Of a DNA stretch of 64,000 bases, positions 9,216-18,487 are shown piece after piece. The stretch's first letter is position 1. Every line of letters starts with the position of its first letter. The DNA comes from Deltaproteobacteria bacterium. Lineage in GTDB: Bacteria; Desulfobacterota; Desulfuromonadia; Geobacterales; Geobacteraceae. The position numbers and the translations under genes are program-made. The DNA is taken from assembly GCA_009668975.1 (NCBI GenBank), contig SBEG01000019.1, forward strand, positions 1-64,000, given 5' to 3'. Under the pieces are notes generated by a model. It worked only from the letters and a program-made list of their open reading frames with translations. It was not told the DNA's origin and searched no databases.

Positions 9216-10263
9216 ACCCAAACTCCTTTTGGAATAATTTGAGCGGGTTTGTTGAGGCAATTTGTATGAATTTCTCTTTATACTTCTTGTGTGTTAATTT
9301 AATTCCATGCAATAGCCTGACAACTGTCTTCCATTGCAGTTCATAGAGGGCATCAGAACCAAATACTATTCTTTCATTATCAATATTTTTCAGAATCAGA
9401 CAAAGCGTTTCGAATTCGGTGGCCGAAATGTCGACCATCAGATTTGCATACCTGGAAAGTAGTTTTTCAAGATGGGGCAAGAATTCTTTAACCTCTCCCG
9501 TAGTATATCCAAAGGTGCAGGCATGCGACAATATGACCGGTTGATCGGTGATGCCGAAATCTATTTCTTTCAGATTATGAATAGTTCCGTAATTTCGCTC
9601 CGGGCATTCTAATAGTGGACTGATCCCACCATGAATTATTACTTTCAGACAATGCTTGCAAGAGGCCATGAGAATGGCTTCAAATCTCTCCCTGCCCGGC
9701 ACAGATTTAGGATCAATCTTGGAGATATTTGGATGGATTTTCAGTATTTTGACCCCGTAAATTTCAAGAGCTTCTTTTATGAAGCTGCAAATTCGCTCTG
9801 TCGGCACAAAGTTCGGCACGCAATAACCGATAGCGAACCTGTTGTCCCCTCCGAAAATTTCGTTCAACAAACACATCTGGTATTCATTCTCTTCGCTCGT
9901 GTGAAAAACAGGCAGCAAAATGGCCTTGCTAATCCCAGCCAGTTCCATCAGATCCCCAAGGCACTTTGGTCCAGTATGCAGGTAGAGTTTCCGCAAAAAC
10001 AGTGCAATAACCCTTTTTTGAATACTGCAATCGCAGTTCGGCGAATTATTCTGCATTTTCGGGGGATTCCATTGTCCCCTCACCGGAGGGGCATACGATA
10101 AACCTCCCGCACTGTACACTCCGGGCTGAATTGGATTGGGAAAATAACGCATTCCACCGTACACCACCTCGAAGGGATGAACGTGCACATCGATGATCGG
10201 GTGGGATTTCGCAATTTCTCGCACACATGCGAGATATTTCTCAATTTCCGATTCGCTTAGCAT
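9208..10263 (-). CDS. Amidohydrolase-superfamily protein (TIM-barrel metal hydrolase)
   Basis: 351 aa. Metal-dependent hydrolase of the amidohydrolase-2 group. Near the N-terminus PIIDVHVHPFEVVYGG gives the HxH metal pair. Later signs include KILKIHPNISK, KVIIHGGISPLL and VILSHACTF, and the conserved final Asp is in RIVFGSDALYE. Substrate unknown. It sits between the adenylation gene and a GNAT on the minus strand and is coupled to the GNAT by an 8-bp overlap. It might release or hydrolyse the product of the carrier-bound pathway. No strong ribosome binding site is visible at ATG 10263. Confidence 0.75.
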   Translation of the reverse strand: MLSESEIEKYLACVREIAKSHPIIDVHVHPFEVVYGGMRYFPNPIQPGVYSAGGLSYAPPVRGQWNPPKMQNNSPNCDCSIQKRVIALFLRKLYLHTGPKCLGDLMELAGISKAILLPVFHTSEENEYQMCLLNEIFGGDNRFAIGYCVPNFVPTERICSFIKEALEIYGVKILKIHPNISKIDPKSVPGRERFEAILMASCKHCLKVIIHGGISPLLECPERNYGTIHNLKEIDFGITDQPVILSHACTFGYTTGEVKEFLPHLEKLLSRYANLMVDISATEFETLCLILKNIDNERIVFGSDALYELQWKTVVRLLHGIKLTHKKYKEKFIQIASTNPLKLFQKEFGYG

Positions 10264-10482
10264 TTATGTGCTCCGGTCCATCTGGTCAGCACCATGATGC
10301 AGGAAGATCTTAAAGTCTAGTCTGGCTGAAAAAACCACGATATTAAAGCAACAATCTCTCTGCTATCTCCGTTCTCACTCTGAACAACTCAACCTGAAGT
10401 ATTACACCCCGAAGTACTGGATTAGGGACATCACTCTAATTTGAATCCTCGAAGGAGGCGGCTTCTGGTGATTGCGATCACC

Positions 10483-10590
10483 CTAAAACTGTTCAAACGG
10501 GTGGACATGACGTTCTGCCAGTTCATCCGCTGATGCAATTTCCCGGATAATCGCCTGTAAACAGTCAATGGTGGTATCATCCATCAGCAT
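10483..10590 (-). CDS. Short ACP-like ORF (35 aa), possibly a truncated carrier protein
   Basis: A 35-aa frame starting inside the last codons of the adenylation gene (overlap 10577-10590) and ending in TAG at 10483. The sequence (TIDCLQAIIREIASADELAE, then HVHPFEQF) resembles the first helix of an acyl or peptidyl carrier protein but stops before any GxDS phosphopantetheine site. It may be a decayed second carrier protein or a small coupled peptide. Recognition is by eye only. Confidence 0.35.
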   Translation of the reverse strand: MLMDDTTIDCLQAIIREIASADELAERHVHPFEQF

Positions 10591-12160
10591 GCCTGACCTC
10601 CATGGAAAGTGTTCGAAGCGCCGCGCGATTGATTTTTCCGCGTCCACAACGGGGAAGCTCCACGAGAGGAATCAGCCGACGCGGTATCATGTAAGCGGGA
10701 ATGCGATCACGCAATCGGGCCAGGATCTGCGTATAGTCCTTAACCTCCTCCACTTCGACGAAGGCGACCAACTCGTCAAGACCGCCACGTTGTACTGCCA
10801 CTACTGCCGCATCGCGAACTCCATCGATTGCCAGCAGCGCCTGCTCAATTTCGCCCATCTCGATGCGATACCCCATGATCTTGACTTGGTTGTCCTCCCG
10901 GCCGATGAATACGTAGTTACCATCAGGCCTCCGCAAAGCCAGATCTCCCGTGCGATACCAGGTATCTACCTGTCCTCCGTCCAATTTTGCACAAATAAAT
11001 GAGCGGGCGGTACGCTCAGGGTCATTCAAGTAACCGGCTCCCAAGCCGGGGCCTGAGAGGCAAAGTTCACCAACCGCTCCATCAGGAACAGGCTTTAGCT
11101 CTTTATCAAGCAGAGCAGCCTTCATCCCCTTGCAAGGATGACCAATCGGGATGCGCTCTCCAGGTCCGCCAGGGGCCTGCTTAATCTGGCAGCAGAGAGA
11201 AACTCCAGTCGCCTCGGTCGGTCCGTAGACGTTATAAAACAATTTATCTGAAAAAGTTTCCATCCAACGGATCAGCGTTCGAGCCGGCAGCGCATCACCG
11301 CCGAAAAGGACACGACTCAAGGCCGGAATCCGGGCCGGAGTTATAACGCCGGCCCGTTCCAGATAGAAAAGGAGAGAAGAAATACCTTTCCAGATCGTGA
11401 CACGCTCACTTTCCATAAAGCCGAGAAGTTTTTCAGGAAAAAGTGTAAGGGCTTCATTGGCAAGGCAAAGGGTTGCCCCTGCCTTAACAGGGCACCAGAG
11501 ATCAAAGGTAGACATGTCGAAATGAAAGGGCGCAGTGCCGAGAATCCGGTCATCATTGAGGATAGAGAAATATTCCACTGCCCAGTTTATGTAGTTGCAA
11601 ATATTGCGATGAGTAATCATCACTCCTTTGGGTTGACCGGTCGACCCTGAAGTATACAGGACATAGGCCAGATCATCTGGACCGTTGTGATACGTAACTG
11701 GCATTACCGGACTAGCCAGAATATCCTCCAGAGCTGCGCTGATTTCGTTGTCTGAGGATGACTGTGTACTTCGCGAGGTTAACAAGATCCGGGGTATGCC
11801 CGCCTTCACGGCACCCGCCAAGGGAACAAATGTCTGACCATCGCACAGGATTGCAGCCGGAGCGCAGTCACCCACAATCTGCTGCCACCGTTCCGGTGGG
11901 GATTTCGGGTCGAGAGGGACGTAAGCCGCATCAGCCTTGAGGATACCAAGAATAGCCGGAAGAAAATCAGGTGTACGGTGCAAACAGAGCGCCACCCGAT
12001 CCTTCCGCCGGACTCCAACCTGGGATAGGATAGTGGCCAGACGACTGGAGAAATCGGCCAAATAGCCATACGTGATGGCCTTGCGGCCATCGGTGCAGGC
12101 AACCTTTTCCGGTGGCGCAGGAAGAGGATCCAGATAATGTTGGACGAGATAACCATCCAT
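10577..12160 (-). CDS. Stand-alone amino acid adenylation enzyme
   Basis: 527 aa. AMP-forming ligase of the nonribosomal peptide synthetase A-domain type, activating an amino acid as an adenylate for loading onto a separate carrier protein. Core motifs in order: LAYVLYTSGSTGQPKGVMIT (A3), NVYGPTEATG (A5), WYRTGDLALRRPDG (A7), GREDNQVKIMGYRIE (A8) and GRGKINRAAL (A10 with the catalytic Lys). No condensation, carrier or thioesterase domain is attached. A manual alignment to GrsA gives the specificity code D-M-F-K-L-G-V-G-V-K, which I cannot assign to a known substrate. It begins 2 bp after the oxidase stop and is clearly in an operon with the ACP and oxidase genes. Confidence 0.88.
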   Translation of the reverse strand: MDGYLVQHYLDPLPAPPEKVACTDGRKAITYGYLADFSSRLATILSQVGVRRKDRVALCLHRTPDFLPAILGILKADAAYVPLDPKSPPERWQQIVGDCAPAAILCDGQTFVPLAGAVKAGIPRILLTSRSTQSSSDNEISAALEDILASPVMPVTYHNGPDDLAYVLYTSGSTGQPKGVMITHRNICNYINWAVEYFSILNDDRILGTAPFHFDMSTFDLWCPVKAGATLCLANEALTLFPEKLLGFMESERVTIWKGISSLLFYLERAGVITPARIPALSRVLFGGDALPARTLIRWMETFSDKLFYNVYGPTEATGVSLCCQIKQAPGGPGERIPIGHPCKGMKAALLDKELKPVPDGAVGELCLSGPGLGAGYLNDPERTARSFICAKLDGGQVDTWYRTGDLALRRPDGNYVFIGREDNQVKIMGYRIEMGEIEQALLAIDGVRDAAVVAVQRGGLDELVAFVEVEEVKDYTQILARLRDRIPAYMIPRRLIPLVELPRCGRGKINRAALRTLSMEVRHADG

Positions 12161-12162
12161 AA

Positions 12163-13311
12163 TTAAAGCCCCATGAGGCGCGAAATAATGGCCTGCTGCA
12201 TTTCGCTGGTGCCAGAATAGATAGTAGCAGCAACGCTGTCACGCAGATCTCTCTCCAATTCGTATTCCTTGGTAAAGCCATAGCCGCCATGAACCTGGAC
12301 AGCATCCAAGCAGCTTTGCTTCAGCCCCTCGCTGATAAACAGTTTGGCGATAGAGGCCTCCAGCGTTGCCCGCTTCCCCTGCGACTTGAGAGTAGCAGCC
12401 TTGTATAAGATCAAGCGGCCGAGCTCAAACACGAGCTTCATATCGACGATTTTGTTGGCCACTGCCTGATACTTGCCAATTGATTGGCCGAAAGCAGAGC
12501 GTTTTCGAGCGTAGGATACGCAGGTTTCCAGCACCCGTTCCAGAGTCCCAAGGTGTGCAGCAGGGAGAAGACTTCGTTCCCATTCCATCGACTCATTGAA
12601 AATAATTGCCCCCTGCCCTTCACGCCCCAGCAATGCGGAGGCGGGCACGCAACAATCAGCAAATACCAGTTCTCCGTTCTGCAGGGTGCAAAGTCCCATT
12701 TTCTCGACGGGATGGCACCGCTCGAAGCCAGGAGTTTCCTTCTCGACCATGAAGCAGGATATCCCGCCAAGGCGACTGATCTCTGGATCTGTAAGGGCAA
12801 AAACAATCACTACGTCAGCGATAGGTCCGTTGGAAATGAACATCTTTGAACCATTCAGGACATATCCCTTCTCGGTTTTTTCCGCCCGGGTGCGCATGGA
12901 TCCTATCGCGTCAGATCCAGCATCGGGCTCTGTAATCGCTTGAGCGAAGACCTTCTCTCCCCGGCAAAGAGGAGGCAGAAAACGCTGTTTCTGCTCAGGG
13001 CTTCCAAACAGGAGAATCTGCAGACCGCAGAGAATCTGCGTGGAAAGTGCATGTACCAAGCCGGCGTCCTTGCAACTGTAGCCGAGAGCCTGCAGGACCA
13101 CGACGGTGGTCAGAAAATCGGACCCGCAACCGCCATATTCCTCAGGAAACGGCAGAGCAATGATCTGCATTTCGGCACATTTCCGCCACGAATCAAAGGG
13201 AAAGTGACCTTCTTTGTCATACATGGCAAGGTCATGAACAATCTCTTGCCGGGCGAAGCGGATGATTGCTTCTCGCAGTTCAATCTGTTCTTCGCTTAAA
13301 GAAAATTCCAT
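12163..13311 (-). CDS. Acyl-CoA dehydrogenase-like flavoprotein, likely acting on a carrier-bound substrate
   Basis: 382 aa. FAD-dependent acyl-CoA dehydrogenase fold throughout (QAITEPDAGSDAIGSMRTRA, VNGSK-type motif LNGSKMFISNGPIADVV, VQVHGGYGFTKEYELERDLR). The usual medium-chain catalytic Glu position reads IYSGTSE. A Glu is instead found in ESMEWERSLLP, where isovaleryl-CoA dehydrogenase and, in published work, prolyl-carrier dehydrogenases place theirs. The ATG at 13311 lies 1 nt after the ACP stop. Position between an ACP and an A-domain argues for oxidation of an aminoacyl-S-carrier, with electrons passing to the divergent Etf. Substrate is inferred. Confidence 0.87.
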   Translation of the reverse strand: MEFSLSEEQIELREAIIRFARQEIVHDLAMYDKEGHFPFDSWRKCAEMQIIALPFPEEYGGCGSDFLTTVVVLQALGYSCKDAGLVHALSTQILCGLQILLFGSPEQKQRFLPPLCRGEKVFAQAITEPDAGSDAIGSMRTRAEKTEKGYVLNGSKMFISNGPIADVVIVFALTDPEISRLGGISCFMVEKETPGFERCHPVEKMGLCTLQNGELVFADCCVPASALLGREGQGAIIFNESMEWERSLLPAAHLGTLERVLETCVSYARKRSAFGQSIGKYQAVANKIVDMKLVFELGRLILYKAATLKSQGKRATLEASIAKLFISEGLKQSCLDAVQVHGGYGFTKEYELERDLRDSVAATIYSGTSEMQQAIISRLMGL

Positions 13312-13312
13312 T

Positions 13313-13576
13313 TCAATTCCCCAAGTCCCCATTAATGCCAGTCTTCTTTTCTACCAAGCCGGAAATAGCGGCAAGCGTCGCAAAGTTTTCCGGCAGCAAC
13401 TCTTCACCATCAATATGAACAGCATACTTCGCCTCCAGAAAATCCAGCAAGAGCATGATACCCATGGAATCGATAATTCCTTCCTCGATCAACAAGTCGG
13501 TATCGGCGATGAAATTTTCATTTCCACTGCAAATCTCGCTGGAAATAAAATTCCTGATGCTGTCGATCGTTCTCAT
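13313..13576 (-). CDS. Acyl/peptidyl carrier protein
   Basis: 87 aa. Small acidic carrier protein; the phosphopantetheine attachment Ser is in EEGIIDSMGIMLLLDFLE at about residue 40. The ATG at 13576 has a strong AAGGAG site. It is the first gene of the cassette and is followed 1 nt later by the oxidase, then the adenylation enzyme, so it most likely carries the activated amino acid for oxidation. Discrete carrier proteins of this kind occur in pyrrole-carboxylate and related systems. Confidence 0.85.
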   Translation of the reverse strand: MRTIDSIRNFISSEICSGNENFIADTDLLIEEGIIDSMGIMLLLDFLEAKYAVHIDGEELLPENFATLAAISGLVEKKTGINGDLGN

Positions 13577-14133
13577 GTCGCTGCTCCTTTCTGGAATCCA
13601 AAACCTGCAAGGCATAGAATTAGGATAACATCTTTTCATTTTCAGTCTATCTGACAACACAGGAAAATCTCACAATGGATAGAATGCTTTGGTGTGATCT
13701 TTTTTTAATTATATCACCACTAAAGGAGGTCGACTATCGCGAGCATACGAATTTTCACCTCAGAAAAAACGATGCAATATAATCAATTCAATTTTCCGTC
13801 TCATCTTACAGAAAACCCACCTGAATCGTATTATTGTTAAACATTAACCTTCTAGCGCATACAAGAAGTCCACTAATCAGCTGCCGTCCGGCGTTACCAA
13901 AACAGACGATCCGGTTTCATTTACTGCAACAGATAGAGAGCTATGGTAAACTTTCCCTTAAAACAGCGAAAAAGTAACTCGGAGCCTTTTAAAAAACTTG
14001 AACCATGATGCGCATCACGATTTCGGCCAATTATTAGCGGATTGACTCCCAATTCCAGCTTTACCTCTCTGGCATTCAGTATCTGCTGCAATTTGCTCAA
14101 CTACAATCAATATCCCTGGAGAAGCTAATAGCT
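13577..14133. other. Divergent intergenic region
   Basis: 557 bp between the minus-strand ACP operon and plus-strand etfB. AT-rich. No coding frame, clear promoter or strong repeat could be supported; promoters for both directions must lie here. Confidence 0.5.
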
Positions 14134-14928
14134 ATGCACTTTGTGGTTTGCATTAAACAGGTTCCGGAGACATCGGAAATTACGATTGATCCCAAAACCA
14201 ATATCCTGATACGCGAAGGCGTAAAGTCTATCATCAATCCCTACGACATGTATGCCATCGAAGAGGCCCTGCGTCTTCGTGAAAGAATGGGAGGCAAGGT
14301 TACTTCCGTAACCATGGGACCGCCCCAAGCGGAGAGCGCACTGCGTGAAGCCATTTCCATGGGGGTCAATGATGCTATTCTTATCTCAGATCCCATTTTT
14401 GCCGGTAGCGACACGTGGGCCACGAGTTATACGCTGGCAATGGCATTGCGCAAAATTGCCGACTACAGTTTGATTTTATGTGGCAAGCAGGCAGCCGACG
14501 GTGATACCGCCCAAGTCGGTCCCGGAATAGCGGCGCACCTTAATTTGCCACAGATTACCTTCGTGCGCAGAATTGACGAAATTTCTCCTGAACTGATCGT
14601 GGCCGAACGTCTACTTGATGAAGGCGTAGAAGTGCTCGAAGGTCCGCTTCCGTGCGTTATAACCGTTGTCAAAGAAATCAACAAACCGCGCATTCCATCT
14701 CTGAAAAACATCTTGGCCGCTCGCAAGGCGGTCATCACTCACTGGCATGCCGCCGATATTGCCTGTGATGACACACGTCTTGGATTAGACGGATCACCGA
14801 CCAAAGTGGTAAAAATTTTCAATCCGCCCGCACGTGACAAGGGAGAACTGTTGATTGGTGAACCGGAAGATATGGTTAAAACCTTGGTTGAGAAAATTAA
14901 AGATATGGTTATTGCGGCTAGAACATAG
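14134..14928 (+). CDS. etfB: Electron transfer flavoprotein beta subunit
   Basis: 264 aa. Beta subunit of the Etf heterodimer, which accepts electrons from acyl-CoA dehydrogenases. It begins MHFVVCIKQVPETSEI as family members do. GKQAADGDTAQVGPGIAAHL is the nucleotide-binding signature, and CVITVVKEINKPRIPSLKNI is the characteristic recognition-loop region. A GGAGAAG site precedes ATG 14134. It is followed 32 bp later by etfA and is divergent from the ACP/oxidase/A-domain operon, making it the probable electron acceptor for that oxidase. Confidence 0.93.
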   Translation: MHFVVCIKQVPETSEITIDPKTNILIREGVKSIINPYDMYAIEEALRLRERMGGKVTSVTMGPPQAESALREAISMGVNDAILISDPIFAGSDTWATSYTLAMALRKIADYSLILCGKQAADGDTAQVGPGIAAHLNLPQITFVRRIDEISPELIVAERLLDEGVEVLEGPLPCVITVVKEINKPRIPSLKNILAARKAVITHWHAADIACDDTRLGLDGSPTKVVKIFNPPARDKGELLIGEPEDMVKTLVEKIKDMVIAART

Positions 14929-14960
14929 TTCACGAAAGTTATTTTCAGGAAATTTCAGAA

Positions 14961-16160
14961 ATGAATCCAATCTGTGTTAGCAGGGAAAAATGTGTAGCGT
15001 GTGGGGCGTGCATAACTGCCTGCCCCTTCGCGGCTATTGCCCTGCAGGATCAAGTAGCGGTCATTGACGTCAACAGATGCAATTTGTGCGGGGCGTGTGT
15101 AGAGGCTTGCAGTTTAGCAGCTATTGAAATAGCCAGAACTGCGGCTGTCAACCTGGATTTGGGTAGCTATAAAGGCATATGGGTATTTGCCGAACAAAAA
15201 GACAACCTGATTCAGTCCATTACCTACGAGTTACTCGGCGAAGGCCGCAAACTTGCTGATGTCCTAGGGATGGAACTTAGCGCTGTTCTACTCGGGCATA
15301 CTATTCAGAATCAAGTATCCGCCCTCAGGTTGCGCGGTGCTGATCGAATATATCTCGTTGATCGCGCGGAACTCGCATATTTTCAAGATGAGTCATATGC
15401 CAACGTTCTGATTAACTTGGTGCGCCGCCACAAGCCGGCCATTTTACTATGCGGCGCCACCACCATCGGGCGCAGCCTGGCACCTCGGGTGGCGGTGACG
15501 CTGAATACGGGTCTTACTGCCGACTGCACCGAACTGTCAATTGATCCGGCAACAGGCGACCTCCTCCAGACACGACCGACCTTCGGCGGCAATATAATGG
15601 CTACGATTATCAGTCCCAATCACCGACCACAAATGGCTACGGTACGCCACAAGGTCATGAAGGAAGCGGGTATCGTCGAAGGACGCAGCACTGAAATCAT
15701 TCTGGAGCAGGTGGCGTATGAGCTGGTACAGTCACGCACGAGGCGTTTGCGCTTCGAACTCGAACAGGAAACCACGATAAATATCTCCGAAGCAAACATC
15801 ATAGTGTCCGGCGGTCGCGGCCTGCAGGCACCGGAAAATTTCAGTTTGATCCGTGAACTGGCGGAAGTGCTGGGAGCGGGCGTTGGTTCCTCGCGTGCGG
15901 CTGTGGATGCCGGTTGGATTCCCTATTCACACCAGGTAGGCCAAACCGGCAAAACCGTTTGCCCCAAAATATACATCGCCTGCGGTATAAGCGGGCAAAT
16001 TCAGCACCTTGCCGGCATGTCTTCTTCTGATTTAATTATTGCCATTAACAAGGACAAGGATGCTCCCATTTTTAATGTGGCAAACTATGGGATAGTTGGC
16101 GACTTATTCAAAATCTTGCCGCTTTTGACCCGCGAATTAAAAAAAATGCTTCAATCATAG
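14961..16160 (+). CDS. etfA: Electron transfer flavoprotein alpha subunit with N-terminal 2x[4Fe-4S] domain
   Basis: 399 aa. Residues 1-55 form a bacterial ferredoxin-like domain with two complete CxxCxxC...C sets (CVACGACITACPF and CNLCGACVEACSL). Residues 60-390 are a standard EtfA with the FAD-binding C-terminus (VSGGRGLQAPENFSLIRELA, SRAAVDAGWIPYSHQVGQTG, YIACGISGQIQHLAGM). Ferredoxin-fused Etf alpha subunits are known in some anaerobes, including caffeyl-CoA reductase systems. Here the fusion suggests coupling of carrier- or CoA-bound oxidation to ferredoxin-type electron flow. Whether it bifurcates cannot be told by eye. Confidence 0.92.
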   Translation: MNPICVSREKCVACGACITACPFAAIALQDQVAVIDVNRCNLCGACVEACSLAAIEIARTAAVNLDLGSYKGIWVFAEQKDNLIQSITYELLGEGRKLADVLGMELSAVLLGHTIQNQVSALRLRGADRIYLVDRAELAYFQDESYANVLINLVRRHKPAILLCGATTIGRSLAPRVAVTLNTGLTADCTELSIDPATGDLLQTRPTFGGNIMATIISPNHRPQMATVRHKVMKEAGIVEGRSTEIILEQVAYELVQSRTRRLRFELEQETTINISEANIIVSGGRGLQAPENFSLIRELAEVLGAGVGSSRAAVDAGWIPYSHQVGQTGKTVCPKIYIACGISGQIQHLAGMSSSDLIIAINKDKDAPIFNVANYGIVGDLFKILPLLTRELKKMLQS

Positions 16161-16298
16161 TCGCTCATGATCCAACAACTCATGTGGCCCCAGCTCAAGA
16201 AGCAGTCTAGAAATTACCATTACATGTGTGTCCTCAATTTCACTCGAATAACACATATGACTTATCGCTTCGTAAATTGCATTGCTTTCACCTCAATC

Positions 16299-16610
16299 TC
16301 ACCAATCAATAAAACACATTTTTTCGCTTTCTAAGATGTCACTCTCCATACGTACCTCAGTCAATTCCTTACGTAACCATGCATTTTCTTTGGCCGGACC
16401 CACCATCATAGGTATCCCGCCTGCCAATGGGCGGGTCGTAACCTTACAGGCCATCGTCCCAATTCGCCAGTAGCCCGGAGGGTTCACCAACCGCTTAGCC
16501 GTTGCTTGCTGAAAATTCCTTGCTCAACTGCCAGCTTGACCTCCTCGGGTCCTAATTCAGTGGCGTAACTCTGCTGCCACTTCCTATTCCTGCCTTCTGG
16601 TTGTTTATCA
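16299..16610 (-). pseudogene. Degenerate IS3-family orfA transposase remnant
   Basis: On the minus strand, fragments of an IS3/IS911-type OrfA can be read in broken frames. PEEVKLAVEQGIFSKQ (about 16500-16560) corresponds to the FKEEAVKLAVEQG helix. After a frame change, VNPPGYW is followed by AKENAWLRKELTEVRMESDI (16300-16490), the family's leucine-zipper end. Stops and frameshifts interrupt it, and no orfB or clear terminal inverted repeats were found. It marks an old insertion between the two halves of the polysaccharide locus. Confidence 0.6.
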
Positions 16611-17266
16611 AAAAAGGAGAACCCGTTGTCACCAGAGACGTCACCGCATCCAGGTTTTCTTTAGGGCTCTTTACGAACGGCATGTAACGTCTCTGCTTTA
16701 TTACTTGCTGCAGTCACATATATTTTGAGGCAACCCGCACGACACTTCTTTATGGCGTGGTATACTATAGCAAAGTGACCGACTTGAACGACATACGTGG
16801 CAAAACATAAAACTCTACGGCTACAAATCCACATTTTTCGTATATCACAACACAGAATGCAACTGAATTATTAGATAATCATAAAAACTGACGCTTGAAT
16901 CTTCCAGAACCGTTAATATTTCTGACGCAGCAAGTCGCTAACTTTTTTCACGTTAAAATTCAGCCTAATAATAGTCAGCACACCAAAGCAATTATGGAAG
17001 AATTTCATATTCATCCCATCGAAAAATCTTTTCCAGACAAGTCAGAAGGTCATCTCTGAAAGAGTGAAAAAGTCTTAGATAAGCAACCGGTTTTCACTTC
17101 TCAGATAGTATTAATTTGTGATCCAGCTCCGGGGAAATCATGAAGATAATTCAAGTTCACGACAAAGTAAGGGTCTGTGTTACTCAATCAAAGTATAAAG
17201 TCAGCTACTGTCTGAAGACGCACTAAAATTCGCAAATGACAGCTATTTTGCATTTTGAGGAAGGTC
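16611..17266. other. Non-coding stretch after IS remnant
   Basis: AT-rich sequence with no supportable gene, probably decayed DNA plus the promoter of the downstream glycosyltransferase operon. The minus strand shows only further stop-riddled sequence next to the transposase remnant. Confidence 0.4.
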
Positions 17267-18421
17267 ATGATTAAAAACGTTTGTATGATAGTGCAAGCGG
17301 CCTACCCGCAGGATGTCCGTGTCAGGAAGGAAGTGCAGGCGCTTCTTTCTCGCGGCCACACAGTTTCTGTAATTGCGTTGCAACATTCCAACTACCCTAA
17401 ACAGGAAGTCGTGGATGGAGTAAAAGTCTATCGGATAGGCTTTCCCAAAAAAAGATCAGGAATATTTCGTTACATGTTCGAATATGCCTCATTTTTCCTG
17501 CTCTCCTTTTTCAAGCTCAACATATTGGATCTAAGAGAAAATTTTGATGTTATCCATGTTAACACACTTCCTGATTTTCTCGTATTCACCACACTCGTCC
17601 AAAAGTTCAAAGGCCGAAAAATTGTATTGGATCTGCATGAGATCATGCCTGAATTTTTCATATCCAAGTTTGGAACAAGTCCCGGCCACCCAATAATCCG
17701 CCTGCTACTTTTCCTGGAAAAAATTAGCCTCAAGTTTGCTGACGAAGTCATTACGGTCAATGAGCCAATCAAGCGCATTTTCCAGAACAGGGCGATACCC
17801 GGAAAGCCAGTTACGATAATTATGAATACAATTAGCACCTCTATGTTAAAAGAATCCGTGAAACAGCCCCACTCTGGTTTCAATTGTGTGTATCACGGCA
17901 CCTTGACAAATATATACTCTCTGGATATCGCAATTCAAAGCTTTGCAAAAGTTTGCACAAAGTACCCGGATATGTATTTTCATATTTTTGGCGGAGGCGA
18001 AAGCCTTCCCCAACTTAAGCAGTTAACTGCAGATTTGAACATGCAAAAGTTCGTCATTTTCCATAGCCATATTCAGCATGAGCATATGCTGGATGCGCTT
18101 TCGGTAATGGATCTTGCGATATTGGCCACCCGGAAAGACATCTTCTTAAACCTCTCTTTTTCAAACAAACTTGCTGAATATGTGTTTCTGAAAATACCGG
18201 TCATTAGCAGTGATCTGGATACTACAAAAGTATATTTTAACGATGATCATATTCTATTTTTCGAGGCAGGAAATGTTAATGATTTAAGCAATAAGATAGA
18301 ATTTGCCTATGCAAACAGAGCATACTTACTGAAAATGGCTGCTTCAGCTTACGAACATTTTAAGGACTTTAACTGGGATGTGATGGCCAAGCGGTACATA
18401 GAAGTAATTGAAAGGGACTGA
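17267..18421 (+). CDS. Glycosyltransferase family 4 protein
   Basis: 384 aa. GT-B retaining glycosyltransferase. The N-terminal domain begins NVCMIVQAAYPQDVRVRKEV, a common start in this family. The C-terminal domain has YHGTLTNIYSLDIAIQSFAK and HIFGGGESLPQLKQL, with FSNKLAEYVFLKIPVISSD at the nucleotide-sugar site. The ATG at 17267 follows GAGGAAGG, so the TTG 12 bp upstream is not used. It opens an AT-rich operon whose next genes make a diacetamido uronic acid sugar. Donor and acceptor are unknown. Confidence 0.86.
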   Translation: MIKNVCMIVQAAYPQDVRVRKEVQALLSRGHTVSVIALQHSNYPKQEVVDGVKVYRIGFPKKRSGIFRYMFEYASFFLLSFFKLNILDLRENFDVIHVNTLPDFLVFTTLVQKFKGRKIVLDLHEIMPEFFISKFGTSPGHPIIRLLLFLEKISLKFADEVITVNEPIKRIFQNRAIPGKPVTIIMNTISTSMLKESVKQPHSGFNCVYHGTLTNIYSLDIAIQSFAKVCTKYPDMYFHIFGGGESLPQLKQLTADLNMQKFVIFHSHIQHEHMLDALSVMDLAILATRKDIFLNLSFSNKLAEYVFLKIPVISSDLDTTKVYFNDDHILFFEAGNVNDLSNKIEFAYANRAYLLKMAASAYEHFKDFNWDVMAKRYIEVIERD

Positions 18422-18487
18422 ATTTATATAAAGCTCTGACACACAAAATCGTAATCGACTCGGCAAAAGTCTCACCAGGGAGGGATT

